In this document: piece after piece, positions 1 to 5,180 of the stretch
Position numbering within the stretch: the stretch's first letter is position 1
How the letters are laid out: each line of letters starts with the position of its first letter
NCBI GenBank assembly: GCA_946060825.1
Contig: CAMGPO010000109.1
Span: 1 to 5,180 of the forward strand
Direction of reading: 5' to 3'
Source of the DNA: an uncultured Clostridia bacterium
GTDB lineage: Bacteria; Bacillota; Clostridia; Oscillospirales; Oscillospiraceae
DNA: 5,180 nt
Notes under the pieces: generated by a model
What the model was told of the DNA's origin: nothing
Seen by the model: the letters and a program-made list of their open reading frames with translations, nothing else
The model's database searches: none
Program-made: the position numbers and the translations under genes

Positions 1-327
1 GTCGGCCGTATCTGCGGTACAGATCTTGTGTCCCCGGGCCTCGACAGCGCCGGTCTCATGGGTGGCGATGTGGGCGGTGGCCGGGGCGATCACGGCCTCC
101 CAGGGGCGGAGAAAGGCGGAAATACAGGTAAAGTTGGTCAGCGTGCCGCCGGTCAGAAAGTGGACGTCGGCCTCCGGACAGGAGAAACGGGCCCGGAGCT
201 TGTTCGCCGCACCGGTGCAGTAGGGATCCAGACCGTAGCCAACGGTGGATTCCAGATGCGTTTTCTGCAGGGCTTCCAGAACCTCGGGCAGCGCGCCCTC
301 GGAATAGTCATTTTTGAAAAAAATCAT
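1..327 (-). CDS. Beta-eliminating lyase / low-specificity L-threonine aldolase-like PLP enzyme (partial, N-terminal part)
   Basis: This is the first 109 residues of a fold-type I PLP enzyme, cut by the left edge of the window; relatives run to roughly 340-350 residues. The protein begins MIFFKNDYSEGALPEVLEAL. Residues 56-65 (HFLTGGTLTN) match the glycine/threonine loop that binds the PLP phosphate. Residues 86-93 (HIATHETG) match the conserved segment whose first histidine packs on the cofactor ring in threonine aldolases. The family cleaves beta-hydroxy amino acids such as threonine to glycine and an aldehyde in the cytoplasm. The PLP-binding lysine lies outside the window, so activity cannot be checked. 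The ATG at 327-325 is chosen because GGAGG (339-335) lies 7 nt upstream and a good promoter precedes it. It is divergent from the dipeptidase gene. The exact substrate is uncertain: other beta-eliminating lyases share this N-terminal region. Confidence 0.88.
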   Translation of the reverse strand, partial: MIFFKNDYSEGALPEVLEALQKTHLESTVGYGLDPYCTGAANKLRARFSCPEADVHFLTGGTLTNFTCISAFLRPWEAVIAPATAHIATHETGAVEARGHKICTADTAD

Positions 328-358
328 AAAGGTGCCTCCATATCGGACTTCCATCTAT

Positions 359-387
359 ACTATATCGCGAAACAGACAGTTTATCAA
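359..387 (-). promoter_or_regulatory. Sigma-A-type promoter for the leftward lyase gene
   Basis: On the minus strand, TTGATA (387-382) is followed after exactly 17 nt by TATAGT (364-359). Both boxes are one base from consensus. The predicted start of transcription is near 352, giving a leader of about 25 nt that contains the GGAGG at 339-335. Its -35 box is separated by only 6 bp from the -35 box of the opposing dipeptidase promoter. The promoter is inferred from sequence alone. Confidence 0.7.
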
Positions 388-393
388 GGAGGT

Positions 394-422
394 TTGACAA
401 AAGTCCTTCCGCTGGGTACAAT
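394..422 (+). promoter_or_regulatory. Sigma-A-type promoter for the dipeptidase-signal peptidase operon
   Basis: TTGACA (394-399) is a perfect -35 box. It is followed after 17 nt by TACAAT (417-422), one base from the consensus -10. Transcription would start around 429, leaving a very short leader in which GGAGG (435-439) comes almost at once. It is a strong, constitutive-looking promoter facing away from the lyase promoter. No further operator is clear beyond the TCAA-N6-TTGA symmetry created by the two -35 boxes (384-397). Confidence 0.8.
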
Positions 423-447
423 AACAGATAGAATGGAGGAGATACCA

Positions 448-1860
448 ATGGATGCCAAATATCGTTCTCAAATTGAAGCTTATTTTGAACAACAGCAGAC
501 GCAGCTCCTGCAGGATCTGACCGAGCTGGTTCGGATTCCCAGTACCCGCGGTGAGGCCCAGGAAGGTATGCCCTACGGCGTCGGCCCGGCCATGGCCCTG
601 CGCAAGGCGGCAGAGATTCTGGAGCGGGCCGGCTTGCGGGTGCAGACCTACGACGGCTGTGTCGTGTCCGGCGACCTGACGGAGCTGGAGCCGGGGCTGG
701 ATATCCTGGCCCACCTGGACGTTGTGCCTGCTGCGGACAACTGGACGGTCTGCCAGCCCTATGAGCCGGTGCTGATGGACGGCAAGCTCTATGGCCGCGG
801 GACCATCGATGACAAGGGCCCAGCCATCGCCGCTCTCTATGCCATGACCTGTGTTCGGGAGCTCGGCGTGCCGCTGAAGCGGAATGTCCGCCTGATTCTC
901 GGCACCGATGAGGAGTGCGGCAGCAGCGACCTGCCCCACTACTACGGCAAGGAGCCGGAGGCCCCCATGACCTTCACGCCCGATGCCAGCTTCCCCCTCA
1001 TCAACACCGAGAAGGGCCGCCTCTGCGGCGAGCTGGACGGTGCTTTCCTGCGGGATGACCGGCTGCCCTATATCGCCTCGGCGGAGAGCGGCAGCAAGAG
1101 CAACGTCATCCCCGAGTCGGCGAAGGCCGTGGTCGTAGGTCTGACGGAGGAGGCCCTGCAGCCGCTGCTGGACGCGGCGGCGAAGCGGACGGGCGCTGCC
1201 TTTGCGGCCAAAGCGGAACAGGGCGCCGTCACAATCACCTGCAAGGGCGAGGGAGGCCACGCCGCCATGCCGGAGCTGGCCAACAATGCCCTGACCGCCA
1301 TGCTGGACCTGCTGGCTGGTCTGCCCTGCGCCGACAGCGAGGGCTTCCGGCAGGTGCAGGCCCTGCACCGCTGCTTCCCCCACGGGGACTACCGAGGCGA
1401 GGCTCTGGGCGTCGCGATGCGGGATGAACTCTGCGGCGCGTTGACCCTGTCCGCTGACCTGCTTCGCATCGACGAGACGAGCGTCTACCTCTGCTTTGAC
1501 AGCCGCTGCCCCACATGCTCGACGGAGGAGAATACCAAGCTGGTCATCCGCGACCGTCTGGCGGCAGAGGGCCTGACCATGCGGGATACGGAGATGGTGC
1601 TGCCCCACCATGTCAGCGCCGACTCCGACTTTGTCCGGACGCTGCTGCGGGCCTATGAGGACTGGAGCGGCAAGCCTGGCCGCGCGGAAGCCACCGGCGG
1701 CGGCACCTATGTCCACGACCTCAAGAGCGGTGTGGCCTTCGGCTGCGAGATGGAGGGGATTGACAACCACCTCCACGGCGCGGACGAATTCATCACGCTG
1801 GAACAGCTGATGCTCTCCGCCAAAATCTTCACCCAGGCCATCCTGGATCTCTGCTGCTGA
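448..1860 (+). CDS. pepV: M20 family metal-dependent dipeptidase (PepV / Sapep type)
   Basis: This complete 470-residue protein matches the usual PepV length. The family hydrolyses dipeptides (Xaa-His and broader) in the cytoplasm using two divalent metals, Zn2+ or Mn2+ depending on the member. The family signatures are present in order: HLDVVP (residues 89-94, ligand H89 and D91), GRGTIDDKGP (116-125, bridging D121), TDEECGSSD (153-161, base E155 and ligand E156), FTPDASFP (176-183, ligand D179), GGHAAMPE (269-276, H271 in the lid domain), DSR (351-353) and HGADE (443-447, last histidine ligand). These residues were assigned by memory of PepV, not by alignment. The start is the ATG at 448 with GGAGG at 435-439, 8 nt upstream. 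An in-frame ATG at 433 overlaps this SD and lies about 4 nt from the predicted transcript start, so it is unlikely. The open frame runs upstream to position 28, but that part is antisense to the lyase gene. It is the first gene of an operon with the signal peptidase 21 bp downstream. Confidence 0.93.
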   Translation: MDAKYRSQIEAYFEQQQTQLLQDLTELVRIPSTRGEAQEGMPYGVGPAMALRKAAEILERAGLRVQTYDGCVVSGDLTELEPGLDILAHLDVVPAADNWTVCQPYEPVLMDGKLYGRGTIDDKGPAIAALYAMTCVRELGVPLKRNVRLILGTDEECGSSDLPHYYGKEPEAPMTFTPDASFPLINTEKGRLCGELDGAFLRDDRLPYIASAESGSKSNVIPESAKAVVVGLTEEALQPLLDAAAKRTGAAFAAKAEQGAVTITCKGEGGHAAMPELANNALTAMLDLLAGLPCADSEGFRQVQALHRCFPHGDYRGEALGVAMRDELCGALTLSADLLRIDETSVYLCFDSRCPTCSTEENTKLVIRDRLAAEGLTMRDTEMVLPHHVSADSDFVRTLLRAYEDWSGKPGRAEATGGGTYVHDLKSGVAFGCEMEGIDNHLHGADEFITLEQLMLSAKIFTQAILDLCC

Positions 1861-1881
1861 GTCCGGAAAGGGGCCTTCGCC

Positions 1882-2445
1882 TTGAAGAAAGAAACAGAAC
1901 CGGAAAAGAAAAAGAGCCCGGCCCGGGAGGCGCTGAGCTGGGTGCTGACCGTCGTGGTTCCAGTGGCGATCGTGCTGGTACTGAACCTGTGGGTCTGCAA
2001 GCTGGCCATTGTCAACGGCGATTCCATGTATCCAACGCTTCATGACCGGGACGTCCTGCTCATCTGGATGCTGAACGCCCAGCCGGAGCAGGGGGATATC
2101 GTCGTCATCAACACCCCGGAGAGCGGCGTCATGCACGGAGACCGCCTCGTCAAGCGGGTCATCGCCACGGCGGGTCAGAGCGTCCACATCGACTATGACA
2201 CGAACACGGTCTATGTGGACGGCGAAGCCCTGACGGAGGAGTACCTGAATCCGGAGGAGTCGGATCCCATGGCAGCGGTCTACGGCGCAACGGATCTGAC
2301 GGTGCCGGAGGGCTGCGTCTTTGTCCTGGGGGATAACCGGAATCACTCCAGCGACAGCCGGGATCCGCGGATCGGCGTGATCGCCCTGGAGGACGTTCTG
2401 GGCGTGGAATTCCTGTGCATTCCTTGTGGGAAATGGTTCCAATGA
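1882..2445 (+). CDS. lepB: Signal peptidase I (type I, Gram-positive SipS-like)
   Basis: This 187-residue membrane serine peptidase removes signal peptides from Sec/Tat-exported proteins on the outer face of the cytoplasmic membrane. A charged N-terminus (about 1-18, Lys/Glu rich) leads into one membrane segment (about 19-41), then the catalytic domain. The family boxes are clear: GDSMYPTL (46-53) with nucleophile S48, GDIVVINTP (71-79), VKRVIATAGQSV (90-101) with general base K91, and VLGDNRNHSSDSR (148-160). Length and single N-terminal anchor fit the short Bacillus/Clostridium P-type form. The start is a TTG at 1882. The pepV stop (1858-1860) lies in the same frame and no ATG or GTG falls between, while AAAGGGG (1867-1873) sits 8 nt upstream as SD. 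The next in-frame start codons are inside the membrane segment. It is probably transcribed from the pepV promoter. Confidence 0.95.
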   Translation: MKKETEPEKKKSPAREALSWVLTVVVPVAIVLVLNLWVCKLAIVNGDSMYPTLHDRDVLLIWMLNAQPEQGDIVVINTPESGVMHGDRLVKRVIATAGQSVHIDYDTNTVYVDGEALTEEYLNPEESDPMAAVYGATDLTVPEGCVFVLGDNRNHSSDSRDPRIGVIALEDVLGVEFLCIPCGKWFQ

Positions 2446-2450
2446 AACAG

Positions 2451-2485
2451 ACCGCGCTGCACAGAAATGTGCGGCGCGGTTTTTT
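2451..2485 (+). terminator. Intrinsic terminator after lepB, shared between convergent genes
   Basis: A 13-bp stem (2451-2463 with 2468-2480) contains one T-G wobble and a GAAA tetraloop (2464-2467), and runs straight into six Ts (2480-2485). It begins 5 nt after the lepB stop. On the opposite strand the same hairpin follows the flippase stop codon (2488-2486) by 5 nt, but the tail there is only weakly T-rich (CTGTTTC). It is therefore a strong terminator rightward and probably a weaker one leftward. Confidence 0.93.
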
Positions 2486-4000
2486 CTATGGATTGGCGCG
2501 CAGGGTGCGGAGCCAGCTCAGATCCTCGCGGGAGACCGTGCCGGTCAGCGTCAGCAGCAGGAGGTCAAGGGTCAGGTAAATCCCGCCCAGCAGCAGGACG
2601 GAAACCGAGGTCTCCGGCCCGCATTGACCCAGAAGCCGCACTGGCAGTACCGCCGCCAGGGCCAGGAGCGGAACCTTCAGGGGAAAGGACAGCCTGATGG
2701 GGTAGCCAGTCACCCGGATCAGCCGCTGAAGACTGAGCCAGAAGTTCAGCAGGTGGGTGACGGTGAAGCTGAAAAGGAAGCCCGCGATGCCCCAGCGGGG
2801 CAGGAGGAAGAAGAGGAACAGGACGTCCAGAAAGGAGGTCAGGGTGTTGTAGCGGACGCAGTGGAGCTGTTGGCCGAGGCCCTTGTGCATCCCGTCCACG
2901 ACGGCGTCGAGGTAGAGCACCAGCACCATGGGCGCGAAAAAGCGGATGTAGCGCCCGGCTTCCCCGTTCTGATAGAGAAGCTGCCCCAGCGGCTCCGCGA
3001 GGCAGGTGAGCAGTCCGGCAACGGCGGCGGCAAAGATCAGGCCGAGGCGCAGGCAGCGGTCCGTCAGATGCAGGATGCGGGCCTTGTTTCCGGTGGCCCT
3101 GCAGCGGGCCAGCTCCGGCACCAGCACGTCGGAGAGGGAGAAAAGAATGGCCGAGGCGAAGGTGATGACCGGGAACACCATGCCGTGGATGACGCCGTAG
3201 GTAGCCTTGGAGCGCTCCCCGGAGGCGCCGTACTGCCGGAGGCCCCGGGGGATCAGCAGATGCTCCAGAGTGGAGAGGCCGGAGCGCAGATATTCGTTGA
3301 CGGCCAATGGGCCGCAGAGGCGAATCAGGCGGCGGCCCATATGGAGGCCGCTGGGAGCGGGCGAAAAGCGGCGGCAGTCGGCGCAGTAGATGCCGTACAT
3401 CACGAGAAAGCTGGCGGCGCAGGTCAGAGCGCTTCCGGCGAAGATGGCGCAGCAGGCCTGTTCCACGCTGTCTCCGGCCAGGCGGAGAAACCACACGGTC
3501 AGCAGAACAGAGGCGAGCCGCTCCGCCAGTTCAATCAGGACCATCTGCCGCACCTTGCCGCAGGCGGTGAAACAGCCGGTCAGGATGGAGGTCAGGCAGG
3601 AAACCGGGAGAAACAGGCCCAGAAGCTGGAGGCTGGGAACGGCGCGGGCATCTGCAATCCAGCGCCCGGCCAGCCAGGGAGCCAGACGGATGAGCAGCAG
3701 ACCGGCGGCGGAGCTGAGGATGAGGCCATAGCCCATGCACCAGGAGACGGCACTGCGGACGCCGCCGGTGCGGCCCCGGCCGAATTCCTCGGCGGTCAGG
3801 TACATGGCGGCGACGCGGACTCCGGCGCAGCCAAGGGTCATGGCCAGCATCCCCACGGAGGAGATGAGCTGCATCAGCCCCAGACCGGCAGCCCCCAGCC
3901 GGGCGGAGAGGTAGACCTGGAACAGCATGGAGACGAAGCGGATTGCCAGATTCGCCGCCGTCAGCAGCAGGGTACTCCGCGCGATTGAGGTTCCGGACAA
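2486..4000 (-). CDS. SpoVB/MurJ-like oligosaccharide (lipid-linked) flippase, MOP superfamily
   Basis: This 504-residue, very hydrophobic protein has about 12-14 predicted membrane segments along its whole length and no large soluble domain. It opens with TLLLTAANLAIRFVSM and then LGAAGLGLMQLISSVG (about 35-50), which resembles the conserved second-helix region of stage V sporulation protein B and other polysaccharide-biosynthesis exporters. Such proteins flip lipid-linked sugar or peptidoglycan precursors across the cytoplasmic membrane; SpoVB acts in spore cortex synthesis. Whether this one serves cortex, cell wall or capsule cannot be told from sequence. The start is a TTG at 4000-3998. 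The frame is closed upstream by TAG at 4024-4022, no ATG or GTG lies between, and AGGGGGTGAT (4013-4004) is a near-perfect SD ending close to it. The next in-frame Met is residue 25, inside the first helix. The gene lies 47 bp after rsmE on the same strand, and its SD is predicted to be folded in a hairpin. Confidence 0.88.
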   Translation of the reverse strand: MSGTSIARSTLLLTAANLAIRFVSMLFQVYLSARLGAAGLGLMQLISSVGMLAMTLGCAGVRVAAMYLTAEEFGRGRTGGVRSAVSWCMGYGLILSSAAGLLLIRLAPWLAGRWIADARAVPSLQLLGLFLPVSCLTSILTGCFTACGKVRQMVLIELAERLASVLLTVWFLRLAGDSVEQACCAIFAGSALTCAASFLVMYGIYCADCRRFSPAPSGLHMGRRLIRLCGPLAVNEYLRSGLSTLEHLLIPRGLRQYGASGERSKATYGVIHGMVFPVITFASAILFSLSDVLVPELARCRATGNKARILHLTDRCLRLGLIFAAAVAGLLTCLAEPLGQLLYQNGEAGRYIRFFAPMVLVLYLDAVVDGMHKGLGQQLHCVRYNTLTSFLDVLFLFFLLPRWGIAGFLFSFTVTHLLNFWLSLQRLIRVTGYPIRLSFPLKVPLLALAAVLPVRLLGQCGPETSVSVLLLGGIYLTLDLLLLTLTGTVSREDLSWLRTLRANP

Positions 4001-4005
4001 AGAAT

Positions 4006-4041
4006 CACCCCCTCGTCCAGCCTATGCGGGACCAGGGGGCG
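4006..4041 (-). promoter_or_regulatory. Hairpin sequestering the flippase ribosome binding site
   Basis: In the minus-strand transcript the segment 4039-4029 (CCCCCUGGUCC) can pair with 4018-4008 (GGACGAGGGGG). That gives 10 Watson-Crick pairs with a single internal G-G mismatch. The stem can extend by one G-U and one C-G pair to 4041/4006, with a 10-nt loop at 4028-4019. The 3' arm contains the SD of the flippase (AGGGGG, 4013-4008). The 5' arm begins 8 nt past the rsmE stop codon (4050-4048), so a ribosome terminating rsmE should cover or open it. This arrangement fits translational coupling. It lacks a proper U-run, so it is a poor intrinsic terminator. The function is inferred. Confidence 0.6.
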
Positions 4042-4047
4042 GCAGAA

Positions 4048-4782
4048 TCAGAATTCTCCGGCAGCGTACATCAGGGCGGAGAGGGCACAGAGGGGCGCCG
4101 TCTCACAGCGGAGGATGCGGCTGCCCAGGGTGCAGATGTTCAGACCGGCCTTCCCGGCGGCCTCCACCTCGGATTCCTCCAGACCGCCCTCGGGGCCGGT
4201 CAGCAGGGCGGCGGTGCGGAAGCCGGGCGCGGCCTCGATGGCGGCACGGAAGGTGCGGCTTCGCTCGTTTTCATAGAAGAGGACGGGCAGGTCGGCGTTG
4301 GCGGCTTCGGCCAGGGCGGCGGCGTAGGAGGGCAGCATCCGCACCTCGGGAATGCGGCCCCGACCGCTCTGTTCAGCGGCGGAGGCTGCGATTTTCTGCC
4401 AGCGCTCCAGCTTCTTGCGGAGGGATTTCTCGTCGGGCCGGGAGACGCAGCGGGCCGAGGGGAACGCGACAACCGCGTAGACGCCCAGCTCCGTGGCCTT
4501 CTGGATGACATGCTCCAGCTTGTCGGACTTTGGGAAGGCCATGTAGACCGTGACCTCGACGGCCGGTTCCGCCAGGGAGGCGTCCCGGGACTGGACCACG
4601 AGACTGATGCGGCCCTCGGACACATCGGAGACGATGCAGCGGCAGTCGGTGCCGCGGCCGTCGCAGACGGTCACGGCGTCGCCGTTTTTCAGCCGCAGCA
4701 CCTTGGCGTGCTGGTATTGTTCGCCGGTCAGAACCATGAAATTGTCCTGCATCTCCTCCGGCGGGAGAAAAAATTTCGGCAT
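4048..4782 (-). CDS. rsmE: 16S rRNA (uracil(1498)-N(3))-methyltransferase
   Basis: This 244-residue protein has the typical RsmE length. RsmE uses S-adenosylmethionine to methylate N3 of U1498 in helix 44 of 16S rRNA, acting on assembled 30S subunits in the cytoplasm. An N-terminal PUA-like RNA-binding domain (about 1-70) includes HAKVLRLKNGD (25-35). The C-terminal SPOUT domain carries the family marks FPKSDKLEHVIQKATELGV (83-101), SAAEQSGR (134-141), LTGPEGG (194-200) and LGSRILRCETAP (219-230); the last two form the trefoil knot that holds AdoMet. The start is the ATG at 4782-4780 with AAGGGAG (4794-4788) 5 nt upstream. It sits 18 bp after the four-helix-bundle gene and 47 bp before the flippase gene. 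In many Firmicutes rsmE follows prmA; that neighbour is not seen here. Confidence 0.96.
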   Translation of the reverse strand: MPKFFLPPEEMQDNFMVLTGEQYQHAKVLRLKNGDAVTVCDGRGTDCRCIVSDVSEGRISLVVQSRDASLAEPAVEVTVYMAFPKSDKLEHVIQKATELGVYAVVAFPSARCVSRPDEKSLRKKLERWQKIAASAAEQSGRGRIPEVRMLPSYAAALAEAANADLPVLFYENERSRTFRAAIEAAPGFRTAALLTGPEGGLEESEVEAAGKAGLNICTLGSRILRCETAPLCALSALMYAAGEF

Positions 4783-4800
4783 GGGGGCTCCCTTCTGGCA

Positions 4801-5180
4801 TCAGAGCGGCTCTGCACTCTGGCTGGATTGTTTCCCGCGCGTATCCTTTGCGGTATTGATAGACGCGATCAGCATCCGCTTGATTTCCTCTGCCAGTGAA
4901 AGCAGTTCATCATAGAGGCCTGTAACCTTGTTGGTGCGCTTGAGCAGCGTCAGCCAATAAATGCTTTCACCGGTTTCTTTCAGTGCAATGTGCAGTTTGG
5001 CAATGAAATTTGCCTTGCTGCTGCCATAGACCGCCTCATTGATATTCGCGCCAACACTGGTTTCGGAGCGCAGAAGTTGTTTTGCAAGTGTGGTATCATT
5101 GTGGGATTTGGAAAAATCTTCGTAGTATAGAACGATTTCAGATGCAAAATCAAGGGATTTTTCGAGAAGCGGGCTGCTCA
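4801..5180 (-). CDS. Four helix bundle protein, 23S rRNA intervening-sequence (IVS) type (partial, start beyond window)
   Basis: An open frame enters from the right edge (first full codon 5178-5176) and ends at TGA 4803-4801, giving 125 residues. Recognisable family segments are PLLEKSLDFASEIV (3-16), LAKQLLRSETSVGANINEA (31-49), SSKANFIAKLHIALKET (53-69) and SIYWLTLLKR (72-81), followed by a last helix (about 84-109) and a polar tail. This is the small S23/IVS family, first noticed inside 23S rRNA intervening sequences and also common as free-standing genes. It forms oligomeric four-helix bundles, and its biochemical role is unsettled. Family members are about 115-130 residues, so only about 5-15 N-terminal residues should be missing. 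GC is about 48% by hand count, well below the roughly 65% of its neighbours, and A/T-ending codons are frequent, which suggests recent transfer. It is codirectional with rsmE, 18 bp away, and probably cotranscribed. Confidence 0.9.
   Translation of the reverse strand, partial: SSPLLEKSLDFASEIVLYYEDFSKSHNDTTLAKQLLRSETSVGANINEAVYGSSKANFIAKLHIALKETGESIYWLTLLKRTNKVTGLYDELLSLAEEIKRMLIASINTAKDTRGKQSSQSAEPL

Noticed and set aside
371..384. A possible operator AAAC-N5-GTTT near the lyase promoter
   Set aside because: Only four bases per arm match, which is well within chance for an AT-rich spacer.
28..447. Upstream extension of the dipeptidase frame
   Set aside because: It is antisense to the lyase gene and crosses the divergent promoters. 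The SD at 435-439 and homology both place the start at 448.
355..2442. A 695-codon open frame on the minus strand opposite pepV and lepB
   Set aside because: It is antisense to two genes with clear family motifs, and its translation is low-complexity His/Gln/Arg/Val-rich sequence with no recognisable domain. GC-rich codon use on the other strand removes stop codons and explains it.
2426..3988. A 520-codon open frame on the plus strand opposite the flippase
   Set aside because: The translation is rich in Gly, Gln, Glu and Ala and is the mirror of a Leu/Ala/Gly-rich membrane protein. It would also run through the lepB terminator hairpin, and it has no family resemblance.
4008..4039. The rsmE-flippase hairpin as an intrinsic terminator
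   Set aside because: The 3' side continues TGATTCTTTG rather than a T-run, and the SD lies within the stem, so a translational role fits better.
3943..4899. A 318-codon open frame on the plus strand opposite rsmE
   Set aside because: It is antisense to a well-supported RsmE and runs across the four-helix-bundle gene end without any motif, so it is a composition artefact.

Overview
The window looks like chromosomal DNA from a GC-rich, low-GC-ancestry Firmicute (class Clostridia, plausibly Oscillospiraceae/Ruminococcaceae). The reasons are strong GGAGG-type Shine-Dalgarno (SD) sites, consensus sigma-A-like promoters, TTG starts, an M20 dipeptidase of the PepV/Sapep type beside a short Gram-positive signal peptidase I, and a SpoVB-like flippase. 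The family-level placement is inference. Five genes have GC-rich coding sequence; the sixth, at the right edge, is clearly lower in GC (about 48% by hand count).

Layout, left to right. Positions 1-327 (minus) hold the N-terminal 109 residues of a PLP-dependent beta-eliminating lyase / L-threonine aldolase-like enzyme. Positions 328-447 are a divergent control region with two near-consensus promoters back to back, their -35 boxes only 6 bp apart. Positions 448-1860 (plus) encode a complete M20 dipeptidase (pepV-like). After 21 bp comes a complete type I signal peptidase at 1882-2445 (plus, TTG start). A strong GAAA-loop hairpin with a T-run at 2451-2485 ends this two-gene operon and sits between convergent genes. 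Positions 2486-4000 (minus) encode a SpoVB/MurJ-type polytopic flippase (TTG start), preceded on the same strand by rsmE (4048-4782). A partial gene for a four-helix-bundle (23S rRNA IVS-type) protein, 4801-5180, lies just upstream of rsmE.

How the genes may work together. The plus-strand pair combines cytoplasmic dipeptide hydrolysis with signal-peptide removal at the membrane. The minus-strand run appears to be one transcription unit: four-helix-bundle protein, rsmE, flippase. The most interesting feature is the 47-bp rsmE-flippase gap. It can fold into a GC-rich hairpin that buries the flippase SD, and the 5' arm begins close behind the rsmE stop codon, which suggests translational coupling. 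The second notable point is the low-GC four-helix-bundle gene placed directly before an rRNA methyltransferase gene.

I found no CRISPR array, tRNA, rRNA or insertion sequence. No wholly new system is evident; most of the window is conserved housekeeping content.
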